Origin: Amia ocellicauda
Taxonomy: Eukaryota > Chordata > Actinopteri > Amiiformes > Amiidae
Length of the DNA: 64,000 bases
Direction of reading: 5' to 3'
NCBI RefSeq assembly: GCF_036373705.1
Contig: NC_089863.1
Span: 5,180,857 to 5,244,856 of the forward strand
Made by a program: the position numbers and the translations under genes. How positions within the stretch are numbered: position 1 is the first letter of the stretch; each line of letters opens with the position of its first letter. This document shows, one piece after another, positions 34,201 through 44,200 of this stretch. The notes below the pieces were generated by a model. That model searched no databases. It was not told the origin of the DNA and saw nothing but the letters and a program-made list of their open reading frames with translations.

Positions 34201-36530
34201 TTCCTCAAAGGTGGAGCTGACAACCACCAGGGGCAGCATAACTCTAGGGGTGTTCCAATACAGGTAAGTACCATCAAAGGTACCATAATCTGGAAAGAGA
34301 AGTCAACCAAGTTTGATTGGGGGGATCCACAATGTGCCTGTATGCATTTTAGTGGATTAGATAATCATGGCTTTGCCTCTCGGTCAATATCAGGTCCTAG
34401 GTGCCCTTAGAGGGGTGACAGCTTGCACAGCACTGGAGTGCAGGGGAAGATCCAGCCCTGCTCACAGCACCCATACATGGAGTCACAAACCCCAGTGGGA
34501 GGCTGCAACAGAAGGCACCTTACCTTTGGTGCAAGCAGTCGACACATAGATCACTTTCTTGGAATACATCTGGTTCAGGTAGATTATGGCATTGATTGTT
34601 TCTACAAGGATGTTATCAACCTGGAGATAGAGTACACAAATTAACTCCTGCCACTTTGGGAGGATTGGGTGGGGAAGTGCAAAGAAAGGGGTACCCTTAC
34701 CAGAACCATCTCACTTTCAGACATGTTATAAGGAGATCTGAAAACAGTCCTGGTGAATGTTGGAGCCACTACAAAGCCCAGGCTGTGGGCATAGGTGAGG
34801 TTGATGGGTTCCTCCAGTCCTCCTCCCTTGAGGAAGGACAGATGCCACTGAGCTTTTGCCTCCTTCCGAGCCTGCAACTGTAGAGAGGGTTCAGCATCTG
34901 GGAGTCTCCCAACAGGGGGTGGGAGAGAAGAGCATTGAAAACATGTGGTGCTCTAGACTTACAATGTTGTTACTACTTTGGCCAGCAATTTCACCTTCAG
35001 GGATTGAAGGGACTTCAGTGATCACAGAGACCTGAGAGAAAGGGAACAAGGTTTACACCATGCGATAGGCAGCTCCCTAGGGCAAAGGGCAGTTTTGTAT
35101 AGTGCAATTTGCAACAGCCCACTCAGCAAGCAAGGGTTCCTCTTCCCAGGCAAGCAGTTGTAGCCAGTCGGTAGTAGAGTTGGGGCATCTGATACCAGTT
35201 AGCCTTGCATGTGGCCTGCATGTTGGGCAGATCATTCAGAAGCCCAAAGCATTCACAAGCAAGACTTGAGGAGCCCAAGGGCAATAGGCCATGGCTTTAA
35301 TCATTTGGCACAAGGAAGCTTTTTTTTTTTTTTTTGGGGGGGGGGGGGCCGGTGGCACATACCTCCATGTAGTTCTCCTCACAGACCACCTCTCTGGGAT
35401 ACCAGGGGGTGCTCAAGGTGCAGTTCAGCTGGACAGGGTAGGAGGTCTCTCTGCCAGACTGGCTTATTGTCACAAAGGCAGCATCTAGGGCAAAGTACTC
35501 ATCTTCCTGCATGACAGGGGAAGGCAGGCATCTTTAGTATTCATGTGCACCAAGAATGAGTAATGCAGCAGTTTCACTAAAACTTGTTCGCAGCAGTTGT
35601 GTGGAGGGGGGCACAATAGCACACCTGCCCTTACCAAGTTCTGGATGAAGCAGGCAAAGTAGGATGCTCTGAAGATGGCACGCTCACTCAGGTTGAAGGC
35701 ACTGTAGGTGAAGCCACAGGCAGCTGCAGTGTCCTCATCCAGCTGGTGCAGCACAGAGCCATCTGGATCATGAGATTAGCTGGGTGACAAGTCGGTCTGA
35801 ACTACTTTAGTTGTAGTGTAAGTATACTGTGGTAGCAACTGCAAGAGCACAGCCCATTTACCAAACTGTTAAAGTAGGTTTTAATAAAGATGCACATGTG
35901 CATCTTTAGATTTAAGAGGGATGCTTTCTAGTGCTGGGAAGGGAGAATCCATAATGAGGTTACAACTAACCCTTGACATCAAAGCGCCAATCAGGTCCAG
36001 CAAAGTCTCGGTCAATGGAAACCCAGAAAGACCGGTCCCGACATTCGGATACAATCGCACCTGCTGTGGAAGAGAGGCAGGGTTTGCCACACAATAGGCT
36101 ACACTAGTCCCATGTAGAGGGGCACATTAAGGTTTAAGTCCAATTCAGTTTATACCATTTGAAAGGCACACCTCTAGCAAGGGGTAAACTTAGTCCAGGA
36201 GAGCAGAACTTGTATCTTTGCACTTAGGATGGAAGCTCAGACATCAGGATTAGGCAGTTGGTCTTGGTCATGTGCAATTGGTTAACTATTGAATGTTGGG
36301 AATCCAATGCTAGTCAGGATAATCATTAATTTAAAGAGCTTACCAGGAGGTGTATCAGCCATTATCCAAGCTGGAATCATATACAGCAGAGCAACTCTAA
36401 GAAAGGAGAAATGGCATCAGTCAATAGCCATTTTACCCTTAAAAACAAAAAAAAGTTAAATTACAAGAAAACTGGGACTATGCAGATGAGAAGAAACTTA
36501 CCCTAACAGGAGTTCAAATCCAACACCCAT
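31293..36530 (-). CDS. Egg-coat ZP protein copy 1 (ZPAX-like) lacking ZP-C, 20 exons
   Basis: Exons: 36530-36502, 36396-36344, 36060-35971, 35762-35635, 35506-35363, 35031-34963, 34877-34701, 34620-34524, 34289-34066, 33962-33809, 33584-33376, 33269-33155, 33041-32836, 32692-32578, 32398-32229, 32065-31968, 31856-31741, 31653-31606, 31533-31495, 31387-31293; 791 residues, lengths in phase. Residues 1-23 are a signal peptide (FELLLGVALLYMIPAWIMA). Then come several egg-coat modules typical of the ZPAX/ZP2 group (ECRDRSFWVSID, CEENYMEVSV), and a C-terminal ZP-N (about 604-725; CMPNGYM, TCGTKRY, ITRDSSYRLTFRC). Where ZP-C should follow there is a 17-residue linker with a furin-like RSKR, 13 residues starting GHS, and a membrane segment (about 766-787). 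ZP proteins form the extracellular egg coat; ZP-N is the polymerising half. The ZPAX assignment is by memory of the family and fits best; ZP2-like is the alternative. Confidence 0.85.
32409..32432. repeat. Short GA microsatellite
   Basis: A (GA)n run within an intron of ZP copy 1. No effect on coding. Confidence 0.8.
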
Positions 36531-36800
36531 TGTTTCTTTTTCAAAGGCTGGCCAGAGACTCAACAAAGGAAAGCGCTACTCACACACTGCTTGCCACACC
36601 CCTTAACACTGAGAGAATCGCTGCTGGGAGCTGCTTTCCGATCCCCCGACGGCACCGGCTTTTCAGGGCCAGCCAATCAAGCCCGCGCCCAATCAGAGGA
36701 GAGCTCCCGCCCCGACCTGCGCGCTAATTGGGTTCGCAACGAGCGGCACCTGGGAGCCGACGGGCAATCAGCACCGGCACATCAAAAAGCGCTTAATTGG
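36531..36800 (-). promoter_or_regulatory. Putative promoter of ZP copy 1
   Basis: Upstream of the ATG at 36530 lie two ccaatca boxes (near 36672 and 36688) in a CpG-rich stretch and an E-box cacctg (near 36747). CCAAT boxes and a CACCTG E-box also lie upstream of copy 2. E-boxes of this type are bound by the oocyte factor FIGLA, which drives zp genes. No clear TATA box. Confidence 0.4.
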
Positions 36801-37164
36801 CGTTAATCAAAAAGTGGTTAATTGCATTTTTTTCTCAGCTTTCTAATACTCGAGTGACAGAGGAATACAATGACACAATACAAAACGCCTGTGGTTGATT
36901 GATTAATTAACTGATCTTGCACCACGTACGGATATTGCAACGGTACACTTTCACATTCATAACAAAGTACGTTATAGAGGAATACTCGACATATTGTTTA
37001 GGTAACACGTTTCGAAAATATAATCCCACCGCGTGTAATTTATTAATATACGCATCGAATGATTTAGCCAAACTAAGGAGATGATAAATCGACATTACTA
37101 CACACACGTATATGTATGCACACGCGTGTATACACTCATTCACAAAGACCTCACATGCGTACTA

Positions 37165-37314
37165 AACAGTGTGGAGTAGAGGTGAGGGTTCTGGACGTTG
37201 TGGGCTCAATCCTATGTGGGGGTTGTTCTGTTGTGTCTAGCTTGTGCTAGTTAAAACTTAGTTGTATTGTGTAAAATGTGATTGTAAGAGTTGCAGAAGT
37301 GTGTCTGCTAAGAA

Positions 37315-37349
<35 letters not shown>

Positions 37350-37350
37350 T
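37165..37350 (+). mobile_element. tRNA-derived SINE-like element with (AAT)n tail
   Basis: The start, gtgtggagtagaggtgaggg followed by ctggac and gtgggctcaatcc, resembles a tRNA gene with A-box and B-box promoters. The element ends gtctgctaagaaat followed by (aat)n at about 37313-37348. This layout is that of tRNA-derived SINEs common in fish genomes. Confidence 0.65.
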
Positions 37351-38054
37351 ATATGTAACTATGCATACATGTGGTATATACATATGTGTGTGTTGTGTAT
37401 ATGTATACGAAACACATTTCACTTCACTTTTTTCATCAGGTGGTGCATAAATATTAAACAAAAAAAATCTCTCCACTATCTCTTTAATTTAGAAATATAT
37501 ATATTTCTTCCTCATCATTATTAGAGCGACCGAGCTCTCATGAAGCCATTAAGCAACTCTTAATGAAATGGTGGTAGCACAGTGAAACATTTACATGTAG
37601 TTTTCATGGGCATAGTGATTGGGAGGGCACTGTCTAATCATGTGTCTAATCAATCTCAACCAATCGTATTATACTGATGTATGCGAGACAGAAGGAGCTT
37701 GGAGAAGTACTGGCTTGGCTCACCACTTCCTGAGGCTGACGTCAGACCCATTGTGCTTCAGAGCTCTGTTGTTATTCATGCAGCAGGAGCTACACCCAAC
37801 CATTGTGTGTGTGTAGAGCTACACCCAGCTATTGATCTTATGCAGACCTGGACCCCAAACTGCCTGCAAAGGAGGGCTATTCCCAGCTGTGAGTCAATCT
37901 TTTAGGAAAGTACATTTGTCCCCATCTTCAGATAAAGACTAAATTAAACCCACCTATATAGAAGTAGACAACAGTTTAATGGGGGTGTGCACAGCAATTT
38001 TATTCAGATGGCCAAGATCTTGATCCCTATGTGACTTACCATGTCATCATAATC
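37351..38054. other. Spacer between SINE-like element and DD36E transposon
   Basis: No gene seen. A short TATA-rich stretch lies near 37495-37505. Confidence 0.5.
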
Positions 38055-38056
38055 TA

Positions 38057-39277
38057 CACTCACCTAAAGGATTATTAGGAACACCATACTAATACTGTGT
38101 TTGACCCCCTTTCGCCTTCAGAACTGCCTTAATTCTACGTGGCATTGATTCAACAAGGTGCTGAAAGCATTCTTTAGAAATGTTGGCCCATATTGATAGG
38201 ATAGCATCTTGCAGTTGATGGAGATTTGTGGGATGCACATCTAGGGCACGAAGCTCCCGTTCCACCACATCCCAAAGATGCTCTATTGGGTTGAGATCTG
38301 GTGACTGTGGGGGCCAGTTTAGTACAGTGAACTCATTGTCATGTTCAAGAAACCAATTTGAAATGATTTGACCTTTGTGACATGGTGCATTATCCTGCTG
38401 GAAGTAGCCATCAGAGGATGGGTACATGGTGGTCATAAAGGGATGGACATGGTCAGAAACAATGCTCAGGTAGGCCGTGGCATTTAAACGATGCCCAATT
38501 GGCACTAAGGGGCCTAAAGTGTGCCAAGAAAACATCCCCCACACCATTACACCACCACCACCAGCCTGCACAGTGGTAACAAGGCATGATGGATCCATGT
38601 TCTCATTCTGTTTACGCCAAATTCTGACTCTACCATCTGAATGTCTCAACAGAAATCCAGACTCATCAGACCAGGCAACATTTTTCCAGTCTTCAACTGT
38701 CCAATTTTGGTGAGCTTGTGCAAAATGTAGCCTCTTTTTCCTATTTGTAGTGGAGATGAGTGGTACCCGGTGGGGTCTTCTGCTGTTGTAGCCCATCCGC
38801 CTCAAGGTTGTACGTGTTGTGGCTTCACAAATGCTTTGCTGCATACCTCGGTTGTAACGAGTGGTTATTTCAGTCAAAGTTGCTCTCCTATCAGCTTGAA
38901 TCAGTCGGCCCGTTCTCCTCTGACCTCTAGCATCAACAAGACATTTTCGCCCACAGGACTGCCGCATACTGGATGTTTTTCCCTTTTCACACCATTCTTT
39001 GTAAACCCTAGAAATGGTTGTGCGTGAAAATCCCAGTAACTGAGCAGATTGTGCAATACTCAGACCGGCCCGTCTGGCACCAACAACCATGCCACGCTCA
39101 AAATTGCTTAAATCACCTTTCTTTCCCATTCAGACATTCAGTTTGGAGTTCAGGAGATTGTCTTGACCAGGACCACACCCCTAAATGCATTGAAGCAAGT
39201 GCCATGTGATTGGTTGGTTAGATAATTGCATTAATGAGAAATTGAACAGGTGTTCCTAATAATCCTTTAGGTGAGTG
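38057..39277 (-). mobile_element. Intact Tc1/mariner element of DD36E (Incomer-like) type, 1221 bp
   Basis: The ends are inverted repeats (cactcacctaaaggattatt at the left, its complement ending gtgagtg at the right) flanked by TA (38055-38056 and 39278-39279). The repeats are short, about 27 bp visible. The single transposase frame fills almost all of the element. Size, short ends and the DD36E spacing match the Incomer group of Tc1/mariner elements. It sits between ZP copies 1 and 2. Confidence 0.95.
38089..39129 (-). CDS. Full-length DD36E transposase, 346 residues
   Basis: The frame is open from MGKKGDLSNFERG to the terminal KGGQTQY. The N-terminal third holds the paired helix-turn-helix domain with a GRK-like motif (CGRKCLVDARGQRRTGRL). 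The catalytic D-D-E set is complete: D in VAWSDESGFLLR, D in YFQQDNAPCHKG and E in [12 protein letters not shown] count 36 residues between the second Asp and the Glu, against 34 in classical Tc1. The GGGGVMVWG segment typical of Tc1/mariner is present. No stop or frameshift interrupts it, so the enzyme may be active or very recently so. Cut-and-paste transposition at TA sites is the expected activity. Confidence 0.95.
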   Translation of the reverse strand: MGKKGDLSNFERGMVVGARRAGLSIAQSAQLLGFSRTTISRVYKEWCEKGKTSSMRQSCGRKCLVDARGQRRTGRLIQADRRATLTEITTRYNRGMQQSICEATTRTTLRRMGYNSRRPHRVPLISTTNRKKRLHFAQAHQNWTVEDWKNVAWSDESGFLLRHSDGRVRIWRKQNENMDPSCLVTTVQAGGGGVMVWGMFSWHTLGPLVPIGHRLNATAYLSIVSDHVHPFMTTMYPSSDGYFQQDNAPCHKGQIISNWFLEHDNEFTVLNWPPQSPDLNPIEHLWDVVERELRALDVHPTNLHQLQDAILSIWANISKECFQHLVESMPRRIKAVLKAKGGQTQY

Positions 39278-39279
39278 TA

Positions 39280-40900
39280 CACACAGCACTAGATTCATTG
39301 AAGAAGAGGTGTTGAAGGACACCGACCCAGGTACATGCCACTTTGATCATTTGAAGCAGATGAAAGGGGTTAATAGTTCAGTGAGGCCTCCATGGGCTCG
39401 ACAGTGTAGTCTGATTTAATTGTTTTATTAAAAACCATATGCTTGTACTGCCCATTTAATTGTATTCTGTTGACATTATCTTAGGTCTATCTGGGAATAT
39501 AACTGCCAAAACTGACAGCTTGCCCAAAATATGTATAAAAGGCATTACGCATTCACTCCCTAACCAGATAATCCCCCTTTTATTTGCCAACTCAAACTTC
39601 AAACACCAAAAAACACAGTAAAAGCAGCTATAAGAACAAGCTAATATGACTGGTCCAAGTTATCATGTGCCTTTCTGACCCTGCACCCTACAAAATCACA
39701 ATAAAATCCATATGGTGTTGCCACTAAACTTAACAAGTTTGGGCTTGTTGTTGTATTATCCTAGCTCTCCAAAAGTCTTGGAAATAATTTCCAACCCTGG
39801 ACTCCAACTGCATGTGACAAAATAGTTCTACAACAGGCTAGAATGAACAAGACAGGCCCCCCTCTGAAGTGGAGCAGTTCTGCAGTTCCAACAAGGGGGC
39901 AGGTGAACACTTCACCCAAGCAGAGAAAAGCATATGAAGACATTCCATCTGGACTCCCCCAGACTGCATTGAGAGATTGGGACTCCCACACTTGCAGCAG
40001 TTGCTGGCTTGCAAGAAAAGTACCCGGAGAATCACTGATCTGTAGATTTAAGTCTGGTTTGAGAAACAACCTTAAGAGGCAAGAGCACGTTAAAAAAAAA
40101 AAAAGCACAACTTAAAGTTTACAAACAAGAGGAGGCCGTTTGACCCATCATGCTCGTTTGGTGTCCATTAATAACCAAGTGATCCACAACTTGAGGGGGT
40201 TGTGCCAAACAGTGGCAGAAAAAGCAATAGACTAAGGCAGGGGTCACCAACCTGTCAAATCGAAGGACCATCGATTTTCAAAATTACAGGGAAAATAGCA
40301 GCTCCCCCCAAACCCGGAAGAATGTTCCTCAGAGGACAGACGGAGGACAACCCGTCGACTGCCAACTTTTTTTTTTTTTTTTTAATTATGCCCACTACTC
40401 TGGTCAATAAGAGTCCATAGTTTTCGGAACTATAGCCTACTTATTTGGTTCTTTACTGCACAGCAGCACCATGCCATTATCAGGTGTAAAATGCATGGGA
40501 ACCACAACTTTACACCGTCAAAATTATGCATTTTAAAATGGGAACAGCGGTTTGCTAGGCAGTAGCACCCATACACTATTAAAGTTTACCATTAGCAAAT
40601 ATTGCAAATTGAATATTTAAGATAACTACATAAAACCAAAACTGCACATGGTAATGGAGGAGTGCTTATGCTACAGCTCAGTCACTCTGCTCAGTTGGCA
40701 TATTGTCAGTTAATTTTTGGTAGTTATTTTAGAGGCCCTAAGGGACTACCCACTCCACCAGTCTAAACAAATCCAATACAAGAACAAAAGCAATTGCCAA
40801 AAAGCAGGCATTACTACCAGTTTACCCTGATCAAGCACAAGCAGTTATAGAATACACCAACCAACAAATCCCAATGAGACCAAGGCAACTGAATCAGTTC
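39280..40900. other. Spacer between transposon and ZP copy 2 with repeat fragments
   Basis: No gene seen. It holds a short copy of the LINE tail (40117-40160; acaaacaagaggaggccgtt) and a stretch from about 40234 that begins caggggtcaccaacc, a typical end of a non-autonomous hAT element, with a T-run near 40367-40383. The remainder is unremarkable. Confidence 0.5.
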
Positions 40901-40911
40901 AAGTGTTCATC

Positions 40912-40917
40912 TTTATT
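40912..40917 (-). terminator. Polyadenylation signal of ZP copy 2
   Basis: tttatt on the plus strand, AATAAA on the minus strand, a few tens of bases after the end of the old membrane exon. Its position matches that in copy 1, so the transcript probably still includes the now out-of-frame membrane exon. Confidence 0.6.
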
Positions 40918-40979
40918 GGAAAGCTTAACATCTTGTTTTAAGATTGAAGCAAGTAGGAAGACTCCCAGAAGAGCAATTG

Positions 40980-41248
40980 CACCCCCCCAGGATTGGCACA
41001 TAGAGGACATCTGAACCTGCAAGCCAAGAGCAGAGGATTAGAGATGGCAAGTTGGTGGGAGGGTTTAATACATACAAGTCATAGGTTTAAACAGATACTT
41101 ACAATCATCCTTCAGAGGGGAAGACTGGCTGGCCCCACTCCCTGAAAGATATGGTTTTGCAGGTTAGCATTAGTGGACTAAGTTGCATGCTTTGTGTAGT
41201 ACAGAAGTGTGGTTACCTCTGAAGACAACATGGTGCGCTTGGGATGTC
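40980..41248 (-). pseudogene. Remnant membrane-anchor exons of ZP copy 2
   Basis: Exons matching the last three of copy 1 are still present: the rest of the 49-nt linker exon (41217-41265; 48 nt in copy 1), a 39-nt exon (about 41104-41142) and the last exon (from about 41020). In the last exon a run of seven G (plus-strand ccccccc at 40982-40988) shifts the frame. Read with one base fewer, it gives a hydrophobic segment like copy 1 (ALLGVFLLASIL). With the stop at 41249 this makes two independent lesions, both confined to the anchor. Confidence 0.75.
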
Positions 41249-44200
41249 TCAGGTCCTCTTACGGGCTGGAAGGGAAGAATCAAGAATCAGGTAGACTGCC
41301 CATAGCCTTCCAGGATCAATGGTCCAGCAACCAACCAGGCCATAGCCTGCCTGACACCTGGAGGCAGCCAGGTCTTGGCTAAGCAGCAAGGAGGAGGCTT
41401 GGCTCCAGAGCCCACAGGCCCATTACCTCTTGTAGTCTTTAACATGGCACCAATTCCAGCACTGCGGGAAGTCACAGTGAAGCGCCGGTCAATAAACAGC
41501 CTGCCCGTACCATTGACGGGATAGGAGCAGCGCACAGTCAGCCTAGGGAGACCAGAACAAACCCGGGAACATTAGAACCTCCAGACAGGTATCCCCAGTC
41601 TCCCTAACCAGGGGAAAGACTAAGCCCTTACCTGTAGGTGGAGTCTCTGGTGATGATGGGAGCATTTCCAGGCAAGAACTGTCCATGGAATACAACTTCA
41701 TTCTCATAGGTCAGGTAGTTGTTGGCAATCTGAAAAGGCCAGACAATTTGAAGATGGCACAGGATAAGGGCATGTGCATTTAAAAGTTCCCTTCAAATAC
41801 ATTTTTAGCATTAAGTAAAGTTACTCTAGGATTTAGCCAGAGGGGAAAGTCCAAGCTCACCCAAGCCTTGGTGCCACAGGTGGTCACACCAAAGGAGAAG
41901 AGGACCGTGGTAGCATTGAACTCTTGGGGTGTGCAGGCTTGGTCCAGGAGGGTGGTCCTCTCAGGGTTGACCATTGGAGTAGTGAGGGTCAACTGGGCCA
42001 CAACAGTCATTACTCCATCTTGCGTGCACACTGCAAGAGAGCAAGTAAAGCTTTTGAGGTGGGGGCACAAAGGCACAGGATTCCAGCACCCCCCCACCAA
42101 CAGGTCTCCCACACCCACTTTAGAGACCTACCAACAAGCTCTGGAGTGGCGAATGGGCAGCGCTTCATGGAGACTGCTACCACTTCAAGAGTCAAGGAAT
42201 CCCTCACAGTCAGGGTGAAAGCAGCAACAATTTGATTCAGAGTGACATTCTGAGGAATAAATTAATGAAAATCAGATTCGGGATGTATCCTGCAGAGTCC
42301 CAAGTGCACCTGGTGAGCACAGTTTAGGGACAAGACTAGGCCAGTGAATAGACATACACAGAAGGCAACTGTGCTGCCCACTTCAGGCCTTACCTGATAA
42401 GTGTACCCAATAGCTTGCAGTGGGACCTCCAGGGTTAAGTGGTCAGTGTTGTTGGTCAAGATGTAACCACGACGGGCTGCCAAATCAGCAGTCAGCACCT
42501 CATCCTCAATGGTGAGCTGCCATAGGAAGCCCATTTCTTGGTGGGCCATACTGAAGGTGATGCTGTCCGCATTGCACAGGCCAGTCACCTGACTAGGGTC
42601 TGGAGGGACAAGAATAGGAAGTTCAGTTCTCGTCACTTGGCCAAGGTCCAGGCTTAAAGGCAGTAGAGCATGCTGTACTGCTGGAGACCAAAGGGTCCCA
42701 GCACAGGATTTTAGTTGTGCAGTCAGGGGGACATAAGCAGACAGTTACAGATCCGATACTTACAGTTTTGTATGTATGCCACAACAGAAGCCAAATAGTA
42801 ATAGGGTTCATCCTCAGGCACGATGTTCAAAGTGTAGTTGATGGTCAGGAGGTACTGAATCACACCCCGGCCCACAGGCTGAGGAGAGAGCAGAGGTATT
42901 TAGCAGGGCTCACACCTCACCCATAGGAAGGCATTTTAGGAACACTCAACTTACAGTCTTGATCACAAGAGGGTTGAAGAAGGAGGTCTCCAGGATGTAA
43001 GCATGAGTGCCATTGGCATGGGGGACCTCAGTGATGTAGACACCTGCACCGGGGGCCTGGAGCATAGTCAGAGGGACTCCTTTGATCGCCACAGTGATCA
43101 GATCCACATCTGGGTTGAAGTTGCCAAGGTAGACAGTGAAGTTCCTGGTGCGCTCATCAGTTTCTAAAAAGGTAGAAGTGGGGCAAGGCAAGAGCAGATT
43201 GGGTCTTCACAATATAGATAGACCAGGAGAATCCCCAGTGGAATACCAAGCCCCTGAGGACTACAGCTAATAAGGAGCTCAGCTTCTGGCTTGGAAAGCA
43301 AGACGAGACTCAAGTTAGTGGCAGCAAGCGGAGACTGGAGATTTGCTCTGGTTCGAGAGCTAAAGACTTGAAACCAGGCAGAGGTACTTGGGTCACCAAG
43401 ATCAAAGCAAGGTTCAACTGCACCCCATGAAGAGTGGCTTTGGAAGTACAAGGCACAAGAGTTTAGCATTAAAACAGATATGCAAAGCATCTTACGGTTA
43501 ATGTGGAAGGGGGTCTGGGGAATGTAGGGTGTATAGACAATCCTACACAAGCGGTGCCTGGTCAGTGCATCACCACCATCGGAGAAGAGGTGCTCATAGT
43601 ACAGGTCAATGCTGTAACGCTCACTGTATTGGTTGTCAATCACATGAACCTGCCAGAGGGAGAACAAGGGCTCAGTGGAAGTACAGTTCAAGCATTGCCC
43701 AGATAGCAACAAGTAGCAGACCCATTCAAAGATAGGTGTTCTGGTGGTGGTGCTGGGCATCACAGGTCCCCAGTGTTCAGTAGTGGGGCATGGCCCACAT
43801 ACAAACTGGAGTGTCCACCCCTGGAGAACAGAGCCAGCAGGGTTCAACCTTCAATAATACATTTCATTCCAGTCAAGTCATGAAAAACCTCACAAAAGCT
43901 CCCATACTTAACTGATAATGGGACATCTTCACATTTGGATGATTGGCCATGTAGTGTAACCTACAAGTACATTGCTGCCTGCAGGACTAGGGGTGGTCTC
44001 CAACCCCACCTCTTACCTCCCGATAGCCTCCTTCAGCATCAAAGGGGATCTCAACTTCTACCAGAGGGTCCAGGACTAGGAGCTGGTAGCCACGGAGGGC
44101 CATTTCTGCCGGGTCGAGCAACACCCCCTCCACTCCCATGAGGAGTGAGTGACTGACAAACAGATCGGGGAACTGCAGCAGGGGTGCCATGAGCTTGGGG

